From positions 806,001 through 870,000 of the forward strand of contig OZ241353.1 in assembly GCA_965200375.1 (NCBI GenBank): a DNA stretch of 64,000 nt, given 5' to 3'. Under the pieces are notes generated by a model. The model did no database searches. It was not told the origin of the DNA and saw nothing but the letters and a program-made list of their open reading frames with translations. Positions within the stretch are counted from its first letter, which is position 1. Each line of letters begins with the position of its first letter. Positions 48,906 through 59,301 of the stretch are shown in pieces. The DNA comes from VXYL01 sp965200375 (GTDB lineage Bacteria > Pseudomonadota > Gammaproteobacteria > Pseudomonadales > Azotimanducaceae). The translations under genes were made by a program, and so were the position numbers.

Positions 48906-50585
48906 GTGCTAGCAACGCCGTGGGCTATGCCTAGTCCTAGTAGGGCTATGCCTGCTGCCGCGTTCGCGTGTTTCGCGCTGGGCGTACTCGGCTATGGCAG
49001 CGCACTCGCGTGGTACACGCTGGTCAGCTTCGATTTGGTCAACCTCGTACGCGACGGATACATTGACGACGCCTACTACTACTTCCAGATCGCCAAGCAC
49101 ATGGCGGCTGGGCACTTCTCGACGTTCGATGGCGGCATCACGCAGACCAACGGCTACCACCCGCTGTGGATGCTCATGCTGGTGCCGTTCTATTGGTTGT
49201 TCGACGCAGAGACTGCGCTGTTTGCCATCAAGGCGTTCGAGATCGTTCTCGTGTCGATGGGCGTCCTGCTGGTCGCCTTCGCAGTGCGACTGGCAGGGCT
49301 GCCGTGGATTCTGCTGTTTTCCGTGCTGCCGACCATCTATGCCACACTAGGAATGCTGCTGGGCATGGAAGCCGCAGCCGGCCTGCTTGCGCTCGGCGGA
49401 TTCTTCGTCTCCGTGGTGCTGTTCATGCGCGATGCGGCCCGCTTTCGCCTGGCCCTCGCGGGTACCGCCTTCCTCCTTCCCTGGGTGCGCTTGGAGTACA
49501 TGGCCATCTCGTTGTTCGCAACGGCGGCCTTGTGCTACCTGTCCGCGTGGGTGCGCGGGCAGCAGCACAAACGGCGCACCTGGATGGGGCCGCAGGCGGT
49601 GCCCCTGCTCGGCGCGGTTCTTGGCACCCTAGCCTACTTCATCTACAACAGTGTCGTCTTTGGAGGCGCTGTTCCCGTCAGCGGCGTCGTGAAAGTCGCC
49701 TGGTCCGCTGCCTACGATCCGAGCGAGGATCTGCCCGGCACCGTCGCTCGGTTGGTGGAGGCGGCCCGGTGGCATGCGCTACTTGCGGTCGAACTTCTGA
49801 TCTACTTGGGCACGTTGCTGGCCGTGCCGGCCATTCGTCGTCGCGTCTTTGCGGATCGCGCGGTAGAAGCGCGGCTGGTGGCGGCCGTGCTGATCTTCGC
49901 GCTGGCGTTGTGCTTAGAGACGGTGGTCGTCCACTTGCGCCATGCGCTGTTCGTTTCCCCGGACATCGCAGGGTACAGTTACTGGTACTTTGTGCCCGGC
50001 TATTTGGGTCTGGCGCTAGCGGTCCCGGTTCGGTGCTATGTGGCCATTGCCCTGCTCAGGCTGTTCGCACCGCAGGGGCTGGCTCGGCGCCTTGGCGTTC
50101 TCGGCATCGTCGCAACAGGGCTGGTGTTCGTCTTCGACAGATCGATCCTAGCCGATCCGTTCAGATTCGTCCGGGCCAAGGCCGATTCGACCGCCATCCA
50201 ACATTCCCTGCCCATCATGTCGTACCTCGGCATCCTGGCGATCAACCCGGTGCTGCCGCGCGATGCGGTGCTGGGCTCTTGGAGTGCTGGCGTGATCGGC
50301 TACTTTTCCGCCGTGCCGGTGGTCAACCTTGATGGACTGGCCAACTCCTACACCTACTTTGCGGCCACCGAGGCCGGCGAGGCGGCGGTCACGCAGATGC
50401 TGGACTCCTTCGGCATCACCCACATCGTGGACGGCTACGATGCGGCGGTCACGACAGACCGGCTGATGTTCTCTGGTCATCGGGTGATCGACGGCGAACG
50501 GGAGATCATGTTGAAGATGTGGAGATGGAGGACGCCCGCAGAGCGGCAAGGTCCGCCAGTGCCCGAAGCACGGCGCGCTCCTTAG
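48906..50585 (+). CDS. GT-C-type polytopic membrane glycosyltransferase-like protein
   Basis: A 559-residue membrane protein (from GTG 48906; ATG at 48927 and ATG at 48951 are alternatives). About ten hydrophobic helices are visible. The first periplasmic loop has YIDDAYYYFQIAKHMAAGHF, with the acidic pair expected of GT-C glycosyltransferases, then FSTFDGGITQTNGYHPLWML. After the last helix comes LGSWSAGVIGYFSAVPVVNL and DGLANSYTYFAA, which is shared with the shortened paralogue at 35358. It would move a sugar from a polyprenyl-phosphate donor in the periplasm; this is an inference from fold and loop. Its last 80 bases overlap the exonuclease I gene from the other strand. Confidence 0.75.
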   Translation: MLATPWAMPSPSRAMPAAAFACFALGVLGYGSALAWYTLVSFDLVNLVRDGYIDDAYYYFQIAKHMAAGHFSTFDGGITQTNGYHPLWMLMLVPFYWLFDAETALFAIKAFEIVLVSMGVLLVAFAVRLAGLPWILLFSVLPTIYATLGMLLGMEAAAGLLALGGFFVSVVLFMRDAARFRLALAGTAFLLPWVRLEYMAISLFATAALCYLSAWVRGQQHKRRTWMGPQAVPLLGAVLGTLAYFIYNSVVFGGAVPVSGVVKVAWSAAYDPSEDLPGTVARLVEAARWHALLAVELLIYLGTLLAVPAIRRRVFADRAVEARLVAAVLIFALALCLETVVVHLRHALFVSPDIAGYSYWYFVPGYLGLALAVPVRCYVAIALLRLFAPQGLARRLGVLGIVATGLVFVFDRSILADPFRFVRAKADSTAIQHSLPIMSYLGILAINPVLPRDAVLGSWSAGVIGYFSAVPVVNLDGLANSYTYFAATEAGEAAVTQMLDSFGITHIVDGYDAAVTTDRLMFSGHRVIDGEREIMLKMWRWRTPAERQGPPVPEARRAP

Positions 50586-51978
50586 CGTCCTCCGTCCCGG
50601 CTTCAAGGGCCGCGATCTGTCTCCGATACTCGGCCAAGGACGGCCGGGACCCGAATCCAGACGCCAAGCAACCCGCCACATGGCGTTCCCAGTCGGCGCG
50701 GTCCGCGGCGCTCGCGTCATCCGGCCGCAGCCGTGCCAGAAGGCGCAGCCGCAATGTCGCCAGACGCGGATCCCTCGGTTCGTCCTGCGGCCACGGGGCC
50801 GCGTTGGCCAAGGCCTGCTGCAAGCGTTCCATGCGCCTCCGATCGTCGTCCTCCAGAAAGCCGTCGTAAAGAGCGAACTCCGGGTCCGCCGGCGCCTGCC
50901 GGGGAGATTCGCGCTCGTAGACGGCCGCCAGCTTCTCCGCCAGCCCGGATGTCGCCGCTAGCTGGTCGCGCCGTCGCCGAACTGCGTCCATGTCCAGCTG
51001 CAACCGCCGCGCATCCTCGGGGCGCACCACCTCGACCGGCGCCAGGAACGGGCAGCGGTTGGTCACCACCACCTTCAACGGCGGCCGATCCGCCGGCGGC
51101 TGCTCGGCGGCGTCGTCCGCCGGGGCGAACAACCGTTCGCGCAGTTCGACGACGTCGCACTCGATGAGCGGCGCCACGTCCTGCGCCAGGTCCGCGACGA
51201 TCAGCCGCGCCGGCACGGCCGGATGCTCCGCCACGGAAACCACCGGCGCCAGGCACCGGCGGGCGCTGGCGAAGCGCCCGGAGACATGGGCGCAGATGCG
51301 CTTGCCGAGCGGAAGCAGCAGTTCTCGGGCGGCGTCCCGGCGGCGATTGGCCAAGGCGTAGCGCCACAGCTTGGGCTGCGCATCCTTCAGCAGCCCCGCC
51401 AAGGCGATGGTGGCGGCCACGTCGCCCCGGGCGTCGTGGGGCTGGTGGTGGCGGATGCCGTTGGCGGCGCAGAGCCGCTCGAGCCGAAAAGTCGGGTCGC
51501 CGTCCTCCTCGGGCCAGCGCACGCCGCTAGGGCGCAACGCGCAGGCGGCCCTTGCGACGTCGATCAAGTCCCAGCGGGAGTTGCCGTTCTGCCACTCCCT
51601 GGCGTAGGGATCGAACAGGTTGCGGTACAGGCCGTAGCGCAGGAACTCGTCGTCGAACCGCAGGTTGTTGTAGCCAGCGACGCAGGTGTCGGGCTGGGCC
51701 AGGAACTCGCTCTGCGCATGGCGGAGCACCTGCCACTCGTCCTCGCCGTTGGCCTGCACCCACTGCGGCGTGAGGCCGGTTACCAGACAGGCCTCGGGGT
51801 GCGGCAGAACGTCCGGCCCGAGGCGCGCCCACGCCACCGTCGGCTCGCCCACGGGGCGCAGGTCCGCGTCCGTGCGCTGGCCCGCGAACTGCATGATGCG
51901 GTCGCTGGCCGGGTCCGTGCCGGAGGTTTCCAGGTCGTACCAGAAGAAGCTCTCCGGCAGCGCTTGGTCCGCCCTCAT
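50506..51978 (-). CDS. sbcB: Exodeoxyribonuclease I
   Basis: A 490-residue 3'-5' single-strand DNA exonuclease of the SbcB family, acting in recombination and mismatch repair. The DEDDh exonuclease motifs are FFWYDLETSGTDPASDRIMQ near 11-30, YNNLRFDDEFLRYGLYRN near 101-118 and HQPHDARGDVAATIALAGLL near 173-192. The SH3-like and helical C-terminal regions are represented by residues about 200-480. The ATG overlaps the stop of the upstream aminopeptidase gene (ATGA). Its 3' end overlaps the membrane protein gene by 80 bases. Confidence 0.9.
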   Translation of the reverse strand: MRADQALPESFFWYDLETSGTDPASDRIMQFAGQRTDADLRPVGEPTVAWARLGPDVLPHPEACLVTGLTPQWVQANGEDEWQVLRHAQSEFLAQPDTCVAGYNNLRFDDEFLRYGLYRNLFDPYAREWQNGNSRWDLIDVARAACALRPSGVRWPEEDGDPTFRLERLCAANGIRHHQPHDARGDVAATIALAGLLKDAQPKLWRYALANRRRDAARELLLPLGKRICAHVSGRFASARRCLAPVVSVAEHPAVPARLIVADLAQDVAPLIECDVVELRERLFAPADDAAEQPPADRPPLKVVVTNRCPFLAPVEVVRPEDARRLQLDMDAVRRRRDQLAATSGLAEKLAAVYERESPRQAPADPEFALYDGFLEDDDRRRMERLQQALANAAPWPQDEPRDPRLATLRLRLLARLRPDDASAADRADWERHVAGCLASGFGSRPSLAEYRRQIAALEAGTEDAKERAVLRALADLAALRASSISTSST

Positions 51979-53108
51979 GTCGGCGCGCCTGGGGGTCGGG
52001 CGCAGGGCAGCGGCGGGTGCGGCGCACGGCGGGGAGTTCGGCGTTCCCGCAAGGCGCCAAGCCGAATGTCGCGCTGGGCGCGGGCTTCGGCAGCCAGCCG
52101 ACGCACCGCGCCGTAGAAGCGCGGCCAATCTTCGCCGTGGTCCTCGAACAGCGCCGCAAAGGCCGGCTGCCAGCCTTCGTAGGTTCCTGCCAGCGCCAGG
52201 CGGGCGTTGTTGTAGGGCTTCGCCATGGCGGCATCGAAGGCGCCAGCGCCGAGCACCGCCCGGTGCCGATCGTAGCAGCGGCGCATGGCGGCCAGCGCAG
52301 ACGCCTTGCGCTGCCGCTTGGCTGGCGGCGGCAGCGGCTGGCGGTAGAGGGCAGCCAGCTGGCCGCGCCAGGATGCGAGGAAGCCGGCGTAGGCGGCTGC
52401 CGCGTCCCGCCGGGCCTGGTAGGCGGCCGCGTCGCCGCCTCGTTCTGCCAGCCACTGCCTGGTGCCGGCATGGCCGACGAAGTCCGCGAAGGATTCGTTG
52501 AAGGCGGAGTCGCCCCGGACGTAGACCGCCTGGTGGGCCAGTTCGTGGAAGAGCAGTGCCGCAAGCGCTGCATCGTCGTAGCGCAGGAACGACGAGAACA
52601 CCGGATCCGCGAACCAGCCGAGCGTGGAGTACGCCGCTGCGCCGCCGACATGCACGTCGTAGCCCTTCGCCGCCAGCCGCTCCGCCTCGCGCCGTGCGCC
52701 GCGCTCGGAGAAGTAGCCGCGGTAGACGGCGCAGCCGACGACGGGATAGCAGCGCGGCAGCGCCTCGACCTCGAACTCGCCGGCCGCGACCACGGTCCAC
52801 ACCGGAACGCCATCCACCTCGACGTAGCTGCGGTAGCTGCCGTCCGCGTCCAGCGCGAGGGCCGTCTCGGCGTAGCGCACCAGGTCGCGAACCCGCCGAA
52901 GCCCGGCGGCGACGGCTGGCGCCGTGGCGGGATCGTCGATCACTGCCTGGGCATCCTTGCGGGCAAGCAGCAGGGAAGCCTGGCCGCCGATCGCTTGCGC
53001 GTAGAACTCCACCGTGGCGCAACCGGCCAGTGCCAAGCAGCCCGCCAGCGCCAAGGCGCCGGCCGCGCCGGCAGCGGCGGACTTGGGTGGCGGCCGATGG
53101 CGCTGCAT
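51975..53108 (-). CDS. Predicted aminopeptidase lipoprotein
   Basis: A 377-residue protein of the predicted zinc aminopeptidase group (DUF2265-type). Signal sequence with two candidate lipoboxes, LALAGC followed by LALAGC, so it is probably a lipoprotein. The metal motif HELAHQAVYVRGDSAFNESF (HExxH followed by a Glu) lies near 188-207, preceded by YSTLGWFADPVFSSFLRY, a family signature. A basic, proline-rich tail ends it. It is translated just ahead of sbcB with a four-base overlap. Confidence 0.8.
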   Translation of the reverse strand: MQRHRPPPKSAAAGAAGALALAGCLALAGCATVEFYAQAIGGQASLLLARKDAQAVIDDPATAPAVAAGLRRVRDLVRYAETALALDADGSYRSYVEVDGVPVWTVVAAGEFEVEALPRCYPVVGCAVYRGYFSERGARREAERLAAKGYDVHVGGAAAYSTLGWFADPVFSSFLRYDDAALAALLFHELAHQAVYVRGDSAFNESFADFVGHAGTRQWLAERGGDAAAYQARRDAAAAYAGFLASWRGQLAALYRQPLPPPAKRQRKASALAAMRRCYDRHRAVLGAGAFDAAMAKPYNNARLALAGTYEGWQPAFAALFEDHGEDWPRFYGAVRRLAAEARAQRDIRLGALRERRTPRRAPHPPLPCARPPGAPT

Positions 53109-53192
53109 GGCGCCATGCTATCTTGCCCGCGGCTGGGCTGCCGGACCGATGGTGGCGGCGATGGCCTTGGAGCTGCTTTGGGCAGAACGGCA

Positions 53193-54086
53193 ATGGCGCC
53201 GGCAATCGAAGCGGCGCGCGGTGCGACCGCGCTGGCCTTCATCGCGCTCAGCACGGTGTTCTGGAGCCTCGGCGTCTACGTGTTCGCGGCCCTTCGGCCG
53301 CTGTGCCCGGCGAGGGGGCGCAAGGCCATCGGCAGCGCCATGTTCCGGGCCGTGGACGGCTGGGTGATCGGCGTGCGGGCCATGGCCCGCTGCCTCGGCA
53401 TGGCGCGCATCGATGCGGAGCTGCCGGCCGGCCTCGAGCGCGACGGCTGGTATCTGGTGATCTGCAACCACCGCAGCTGGGCGGACATCCTGGTGCTGAC
53501 GTTCGCCTTCCAAGGGCGCATCCCGCAGTTCAAGTTCCTCACCAAGCGGCAGATCCTCTGGGTGCCGTTCATTGGCCTGGCGCTGATGCTGCTGGGATTC
53601 CCCCTGCTGCGGCGCTACAGCCGCGGGCAGCTGGCGGCGCAGCCGGCGCTGCGCGAGCGGGACCGCGCGGCGCTGCGGCGGGCATGCGCCGGCTTTCGGG
53701 AGCGGCCCACGAGCGTGCTCGCGTTCGTGGAAGGCACGCGCTTCACGATGGCGAAACGCGAACGGCAGCGCGGGCCCTACCGGCACCTGCTGCCGCCGCG
53801 CAGCGGCGGCGCCGCCATGACCCTGGCGGAGCTCGGCGACCGCTTGGCTGGCATCGTCGACGCCACCATCTTCTACCCGGGGCCGGCGCCGACGTTCTGG
53901 GAGTTCCTGTGCGGCCGCTGTCCGGCGGTGCGCTTGCGGGCGACGCTGCTGCCGCCTACGGACCCACCCGGCACCGACCGGGATGCCGTTGCCGACTGGC
54001 TGCGGGCGCGTTGGCAACGCAAGGACGCGCTGCTGTCCGCGGCGGAAGACGGACCGCGGGCCGAGGCGCAACGGCCAGCCCGATGA
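53193..54086 (+). CDS. Membrane acyltransferase, 1-acylglycerol-3-phosphate type (YihG-like)
   Basis: A 297-residue PlsC-family acyltransferase. One or two N-terminal helices (ATALAFIALSTVFWSLGVYV) precede the catalytic NHRSWAD (HxxxxD) near 92-98, KFLTKRQILWVPFIGLALML, and the substrate motif FVEGTRFT near 182-189. It resembles the YihG subgroup, which acts on phospholipid precursors. The ATG at 53193 gives MAPAIEAARGATALA. It is divergent from the aminopeptidase gene with 84 bases between. Confidence 0.82.
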   Translation: MAPAIEAARGATALAFIALSTVFWSLGVYVFAALRPLCPARGRKAIGSAMFRAVDGWVIGVRAMARCLGMARIDAELPAGLERDGWYLVICNHRSWADILVLTFAFQGRIPQFKFLTKRQILWVPFIGLALMLLGFPLLRRYSRGQLAAQPALRERDRAALRRACAGFRERPTSVLAFVEGTRFTMAKRERQRGPYRHLLPPRSGGAAMTLAELGDRLAGIVDATIFYPGPAPTFWEFLCGRCPAVRLRATLLPPTDPPGTDRDAVADWLRARWQRKDALLSAAEDGPRAEAQRPAR

Positions 54087-54158
54087 CCGATGAGCCCGGC
54101 GGCCCGGGTGCCGATCAGGGCCATCGTGCCAGGCGGCTTGGGTACGAGCGGAGAGGGC

Positions 54159-54914
54159 CTACAGGGTCGGCGGGCCAGGCTGAGGAGCCCGGTCTTCCAC
54201 GGCGATGCGCAGGGCCCGAATGTCCGCGGAGAGCTGGGCGCGCTGGGCGTCGAAGGCGCTGATGGCCTGCTCGTTCTCCCGCACCCGCGCCTCGAGCCCG
54301 GCCTTGAGGCCGGCGGCGATCTGCGAGGCTGCGTTCACCTTGTCCACGAGGTCCCGCTGCTGGCGCACGAGGCGCTGCAGGCTGGTGTCCAGTGCCATCA
54401 CCCGATCCGCCACCTCCTGCTGCCGGCCGACGGATGCGTCCAGGCGCGCCACCGCGCTCTTCAGCCCGGCGAGGTCCGCCTCGGCGCTGTCGAGGTTGGT
54501 GGCGACCTTTCCCAAGTTGTCGCGATTCGCTTCTATCCAGCCGCGATTGCGCTTGTTGCCGATGTCCCACAGCTTGCGGATCTCGGATTCCCAGAACGAG
54601 AGCTGCTTGCTGGTGTCCGCATCCGCTTCGGAGAGCGTCTCGTCGGTCAGGCGCAGCCGATCTTCGAGGCGCGCGATGCGCTGCTCGGCACCGCTCAGGG
54701 CGGCCGTGGTGCGCTGCAGCTGCTCCTGCTGCGCGAAGATGAACCAGCCGGCGCCGGCGAGACCAATGACCAGCAGCGTAGTGACTGCGTACAGCAGCGG
54801 CCCGCCGCCGGACGAATCGCGCCCACGGGAGCGACGCGAGCCGCGGTGGGCCCGCCCTGGATCGGCGGCGATGGCGCCGGAGCGGACGGCCTCGGCCACT
54901 TGCGTCTTCCGCAC
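54159..54914 (-). CDS. Single-pass membrane protein with periplasmic coiled coil, unknown function
   Basis: A protein of about 251 residues from a GTG at 54914 (an in-frame TTG at 54950 would add 12). A cytoplasmic Arg/Ser/Gly-rich tail of about 40 residues, one transmembrane segment (YAVTTLLVIGLAGAGWFIFA), then coiled coil to the end. Near 100-125 the segment SFWESEIRKLWDIGNKRNRG is markedly conserved in feel and interrupts the heptads. No family assigned. It could be a scaffold or division-associated protein; the sequence does not decide. Confidence 0.65.
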   Translation of the reverse strand: MRKTQVAEAVRSGAIAADPGRAHRGSRRSRGRDSSGGGPLLYAVTTLLVIGLAGAGWFIFAQQEQLQRTTAALSGAEQRIARLEDRLRLTDETLSEADADTSKQLSFWESEIRKLWDIGNKRNRGWIEANRDNLGKVATNLDSAEADLAGLKSAVARLDASVGRQQEVADRVMALDTSLQRLVRQQRDLVDKVNAASQIAAGLKAGLEARVRENEQAISAFDAQRAQLSADIRALRIAVEDRAPQPGPPTL

Positions 54915-55045
54915 CGTTGCTAAAGGGACACAAGGGAGACTAGCCCGCAAACCACCGCTTCACAAGCCCATGTACGGGATCAGCCATCTTCCGCCGGGGC
55001 GGCGCGCACTGAGGATGCCTTGGGCACGGCGGGGCCATCCTGCCG

Positions 55046-55972
55046 TCAGGCGGCGTCGGCCTGGTCCATGAGGCCGTAGCCGAAGTAGGCCAAGTCGCTG
55101 CGCCGGGTGCGGAACACCTGGTTGAAGGCGGCTATCTGGGCGCTGTCGAGGCGCTCGATCTGCCCGGCGTTCATGTCCGTCGGCGGGCTGTCGTATTCCT
55201 TGACCCGGCGACGTGCGGACAGATCGAGATCGTCGAGGGCCGGTACCAAGGCGCGAACGCTCTCCTCGGCGCCGCCGGGGTCCGTGCATATGTATTCGTA
55301 GGTTGCAAGCACGCCCCGATCCCCGTGCCCTTCCACATTGCGGCGCTGCCACCGCAAGCAGTTGGCGATGTGGGTGGCGGCGACTCTCTCCAAACGGAGC
55401 CCATCCTGCACGCGCCGGCCATCTTCCCACCTCGCACTTGGGAAGCTCAGCCGGTAGCGTCGGCAAATGCCCTCGCAGGCGGCGTAGGGGTTGCGCACGA
55501 CGAACAGGAAGCGGGCCTCCGGAAAGTGCCGGCGCAGCTCGTCGACGCAAAGCAGGAACGTCGGCGCCTTGGCGACGAACACCGTGGCCGCCGGATCGTG
55601 GGCATAGGCGTAGGCGTACCAGGCCGCCCGCGTCCGCGGCCAGTCGAAGGCGCCGGGGCTGCTCAGTTCGTCGATCCAACCCTGCCTGCTCGCCCAGATC
55701 CAGCGCGCCGGAGGGGTGCCTGGCGCCGGCGTCCAGACCGTCGATGGGCCTACGAAACCCGGCATCGCGTGGCCTTCGCGCATCAGGTTCCAAGTGCGCC
55801 GGCTGGCGGCCAGCGCTTCCTTCAGAAGCGTCGAGCCGCTGTTGTTCGGGCAGATGACGAACAGATGCGTGGCGACCTGGCGCCTCAGCCTGTCCACGGC
55901 CGCCTGCCACCGCAGGTCCTCCAGCAGGTTTCCCGGCAGCGTCGCCTTTCTGAAGAAGCGGACGGCGCTCAT
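55046..55972 (-). CDS. Sulfotransferase-family protein
   Basis: A 308-residue protein with the PAPS-sulfotransferase pattern: HLFVICPNNSGSTLLKEAL near 36-54 contains the 5'-phosphosulfate loop in a variant form, and FLFVVRNPYAACEGICRRYR near 154-173 the 3'-phosphate site. WIWASRQGWIDELSSPGAFD lies between. The ATG at 55972 has GGAGGAG a few bases upstream. It is separate from the 3.2-8.0 kb cluster but is the third sulfotransferase domain in the window, pointing to sulfated products. Acceptor unknown. Confidence 0.78.
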   Translation of the reverse strand: MSAVRFFRKATLPGNLLEDLRWQAAVDRLRRQVATHLFVICPNNSGSTLLKEALAASRRTWNLMREGHAMPGFVGPSTVWTPAPGTPPARWIWASRQGWIDELSSPGAFDWPRTRAAWYAYAYAHDPAATVFVAKAPTFLLCVDELRRHFPEARFLFVVRNPYAACEGICRRYRLSFPSARWEDGRRVQDGLRLERVAATHIANCLRWQRRNVEGHGDRGVLATYEYICTDPGGAEESVRALVPALDDLDLSARRRVKEYDSPPTDMNAGQIERLDSAQIAAFNQVFRTRRSDLAYFGYGLMDQADAA

Positions 55973-56142
55973 CCTGCTCCTCCGCGCCGCGGGCCCGGTT
56001 TCGGGCGATGGAACCGCCGGGCAGCGCAAACCGTGCCCGACCGAGACGTCGAACGGTGGTAGCGATCGCCGGCCCTGTTGCTGGCGCCAAGCGCCGGCAC
56101 GGCCGCGAGGCTGCGACCGTGGCCGGCTCGGCGACGTGCCGG

Positions 56143-56793
56143 CTAGAAGCTCGCCAGGATCGCCATCGCGATGGTCAGCACCACGCTGGAACCGATCACG
56201 CCCTTGACGCTGGTGATGGGGCCGGTCTTGCCCCACAGCGCGTTGGCCTCGATGGCCAGGATCACGACGAGGCCGATCCAGAAGCCGGCGGTGGCCCAGT
56301 TGCCCGCGCCCATGGTGAAGTGGCCGTGGGAGACCATGAAGAACACCATCGGCAACGAAAACAGCGTGTTGGTGCGAGACGCCAGCAGCGCCTTCGCCGC
56401 CGCCGCGCCCTGTTCGGGATCCGCTTCGCCGCCGGCGGCCACCGCCTCGTTGGAGGCGATGACGACCTTCTGGTTGGGCCAGATCACGAACCACACGTTC
56501 AGGAACATCAGGGTCGCCATCGCGGCGCCGAGCAGGATGCCCCCGGACAGGCCGGCCATGATGTAGACGAGCAGCACCACGCCGGTGATGAACGTCATCA
56601 TCGCCGCCCAGCGGAACCACCACAGGGCCTTCGGCACCAGCTTGGTGAAGGCGTCCACCTTGGCTGCGTCCGACGCCGCGGCCATGTAGCCGCCCTGCAC
56701 GAAGTTGAAGTAGTACAAGAGGCCTATCCAAGCGATGCCGAACACCACATGGCCCCAGCGGAACAGGAACTGCAACAGTTCTGCGAATTCCAT
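56143..56793 (-). CDS. PuuD-like integral membrane protein (urate hydroxylase N-terminal type)
   Basis: A 216-residue polytopic membrane protein resembling the membrane half of urate hydroxylase PuuD. It starts MEFAELLQFLFRWGHVVFGI, with HVVFGIAWIGLLYYFNFVQG carrying the first conserved His, and includes LWWFRWAAMMTFITG, FVIWPNQKVVI and FMVSHGHFTMG. About six helices. The cytochrome c part of full-length PuuD is absent, so an oxidase role needs a partner, or the protein does something else. GGGGAG lies upstream of the ATG. Confidence 0.72.
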   Translation of the reverse strand: MEFAELLQFLFRWGHVVFGIAWIGLLYYFNFVQGGYMAAASDAAKVDAFTKLVPKALWWFRWAAMMTFITGVVLLVYIMAGLSGGILLGAAMATLMFLNVWFVIWPNQKVVIASNEAVAAGGEADPEQGAAAAKALLASRTNTLFSLPMVFFMVSHGHFTMGAGNWATAGFWIGLVVILAIEANALWGKTGPITSVKGVIGSSVVLTIAMAILASF

Positions 56794-56941
56794 CGAGCTC
56801 TCCCCTAGTGGACTGGCAGACGCCGCGACTATAGCAGACGCCTGCTTCGTGCCTGCGCGCTGGCGGACGCCGCGCGTTGGCGGGTCGCGACAGCCTCAGG
56901 CGGTCGCCGATCGGAAGGGAGAGCGAACGGAAGGCGGCAAG

Positions 56942-56976
56942 AAAACATCGCGGCCCGCCTGGGCTGGCAGGCCGCG
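56942..56976 (-). terminator. Rho-independent terminator after groEL
   Basis: On the minus strand CGCGGCC and GGCCGCG (56970-56976 and 56949-56955) form a perfect 7-base stem with a partly paired 14-base loop, followed by ATGTTTTCTT. A second small hairpin (CGAGGC / GCCTCG, 56998-57013) lies between it and the groEL stop. Both fit the end of the groES-groEL transcript. Confidence 0.65.
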
Positions 56977-57047
56977 ACCGGCTGGCGTTCTGGTCCCCGA
57001 GGCGTTTGCCTCGACGGACAAGCGCCGCCAGCCGTTGCGGACGGCTG

Positions 57048-58694
<1,647 letters not shown>

Positions 58695-58725
58695 GGTTCT
58701 GATTCCTCCTGTGCAGTTGCGCCAA

Positions 58726-59016
58726 TCAGCCTTCGAGCACGCCGAAGATCTCGTTCTCGGAGAGGATCAGGAGCTCCTCGCCTTCGATCTTCACCGTGCT
58801 GCCGGCGTATTGGCCGAAGATGATCTTGTCGCCGACTTTGACGTCCAGCGCCTGCCGGTTGCCGTCGTCGTCCTTCTTGCCCGGCCCGACCGCGAGGATT
58901 TCGCCCTGCGAGGGCTTCTCCGAGGCGGTGTCGGGCAGGACGATGCCGCCGGCGGACACGGCGTCCTCCTCGATGCGGCGCACGACCGCGCGGTCGTGCA
59001 GGGGGCGGATGTTCAT
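58726..59016 (-). CDS. groES: Co-chaperonin GroES (Hsp10)
   Basis: A 96-residue lid subunit of the GroEL chamber. MNIRPLHDRAVVRRIEEDAV is the family start; the mobile loop reads SAGGIVLPDTASEKPSQGEI near 20-39 and the dome GKKDDDGNRQALDVKVGDKI. I took the ATG at 59016, which follows GGGAGGAAAG, rather than an in-frame start 11 codons upstream. It is the first gene of groES-groEL, with a composite heat-shock promoter and a CIRCE-like operator 80-146 bases upstream. Confidence 0.96.
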   Translation of the reverse strand: MNIRPLHDRAVVRRIEEDAVSAGGIVLPDTASEKPSQGEILAVGPGKKDDDGNRQALDVKVGDKIIFGQYAGSTVKIEGEELLILSENEIFGVLEG

Positions 59017-59096
59017 GATGGCTTTCCTCCCAAGTGCCAGTGGTCCCATGTGCCGCCTGCCGCCCAGCGCCGTTCGGCACTGGCGGCAGCGTCCCG

Positions 59097-59123
59097 TTAG
59101 CAGCCTCCTGGGGAGAGTGCTAG
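59097..59123 (-). promoter_or_regulatory. CIRCE-like HrcA operator upstream of groES
   Basis: TTAGCAGCC, nine bases, then GAGTGCTAG on the + strand. This matches the CIRCE consensus TTAGCACTC-N9-GAGTGCTAA at 15 of 18 positions with the exact nine-base spacer. HrcA is the repressor known to bind CIRCE; its gene is not in the window. Confidence 0.75.
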
Positions 59124-59133
59124 CGGTGCGCTA

Positions 59134-59162
59134 ATCATAGGGGCGGATTCCCGTTATTCAAG
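59134..59162 (-). promoter_or_regulatory. Composite sigma32 / sigma70 promoter of groES-groEL
   Basis: Read on the minus strand, TTGAAT (59156-59161), 16 bases, then TATGAT (59134-59139) is a good sigma70 promoter. Shifted by a few bases, CTTGAA (59157-59162), 13 bases, then CCCCTAT (59137-59143) fits the sigma32 heat-shock consensus. The CIRCE-like operator begins ten bases downstream of the -10, an ideal place for repression. Confidence 0.7.
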
Positions 59163-59262
59163 GGGGCGGATCGGCCTCAAGCCAGCGGCCTGCGCCGTGC
59201 TATGCTGCGGCGTTGTCTGCAACAGGCGAGCAGAAAGCAAGAGCGGTGCAGGCCGCACCCTC

Positions 59263-59292
59263 AAGGTCCAGGAAGGTCCAGGAAGGTCTAGG
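59263..59292 (+). repeat. Three tandem 10-base repeats in the leader of the TonB-receptor gene
   Basis: AAGGTCCAGG, AAGGTCCAGG, AAGGTCTAGG at 59263-59292, ending on the Shine-Dalgarno sequence AGGAG (59290-59294) seven bases before the ATG. Each unit carries an AGG-AAGG purine run resembling a ribosome binding site. Confidence 0.75.
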
Positions 59293-59301
59293 AGCAGGTC
59301 C

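Noticed and set aside
52017..53192. Long N-terminal extension of the acyltransferase frame
   Set aside because: It is antisense to the aminopeptidase gene; the acyltransferase starts at the ATG at 53193.
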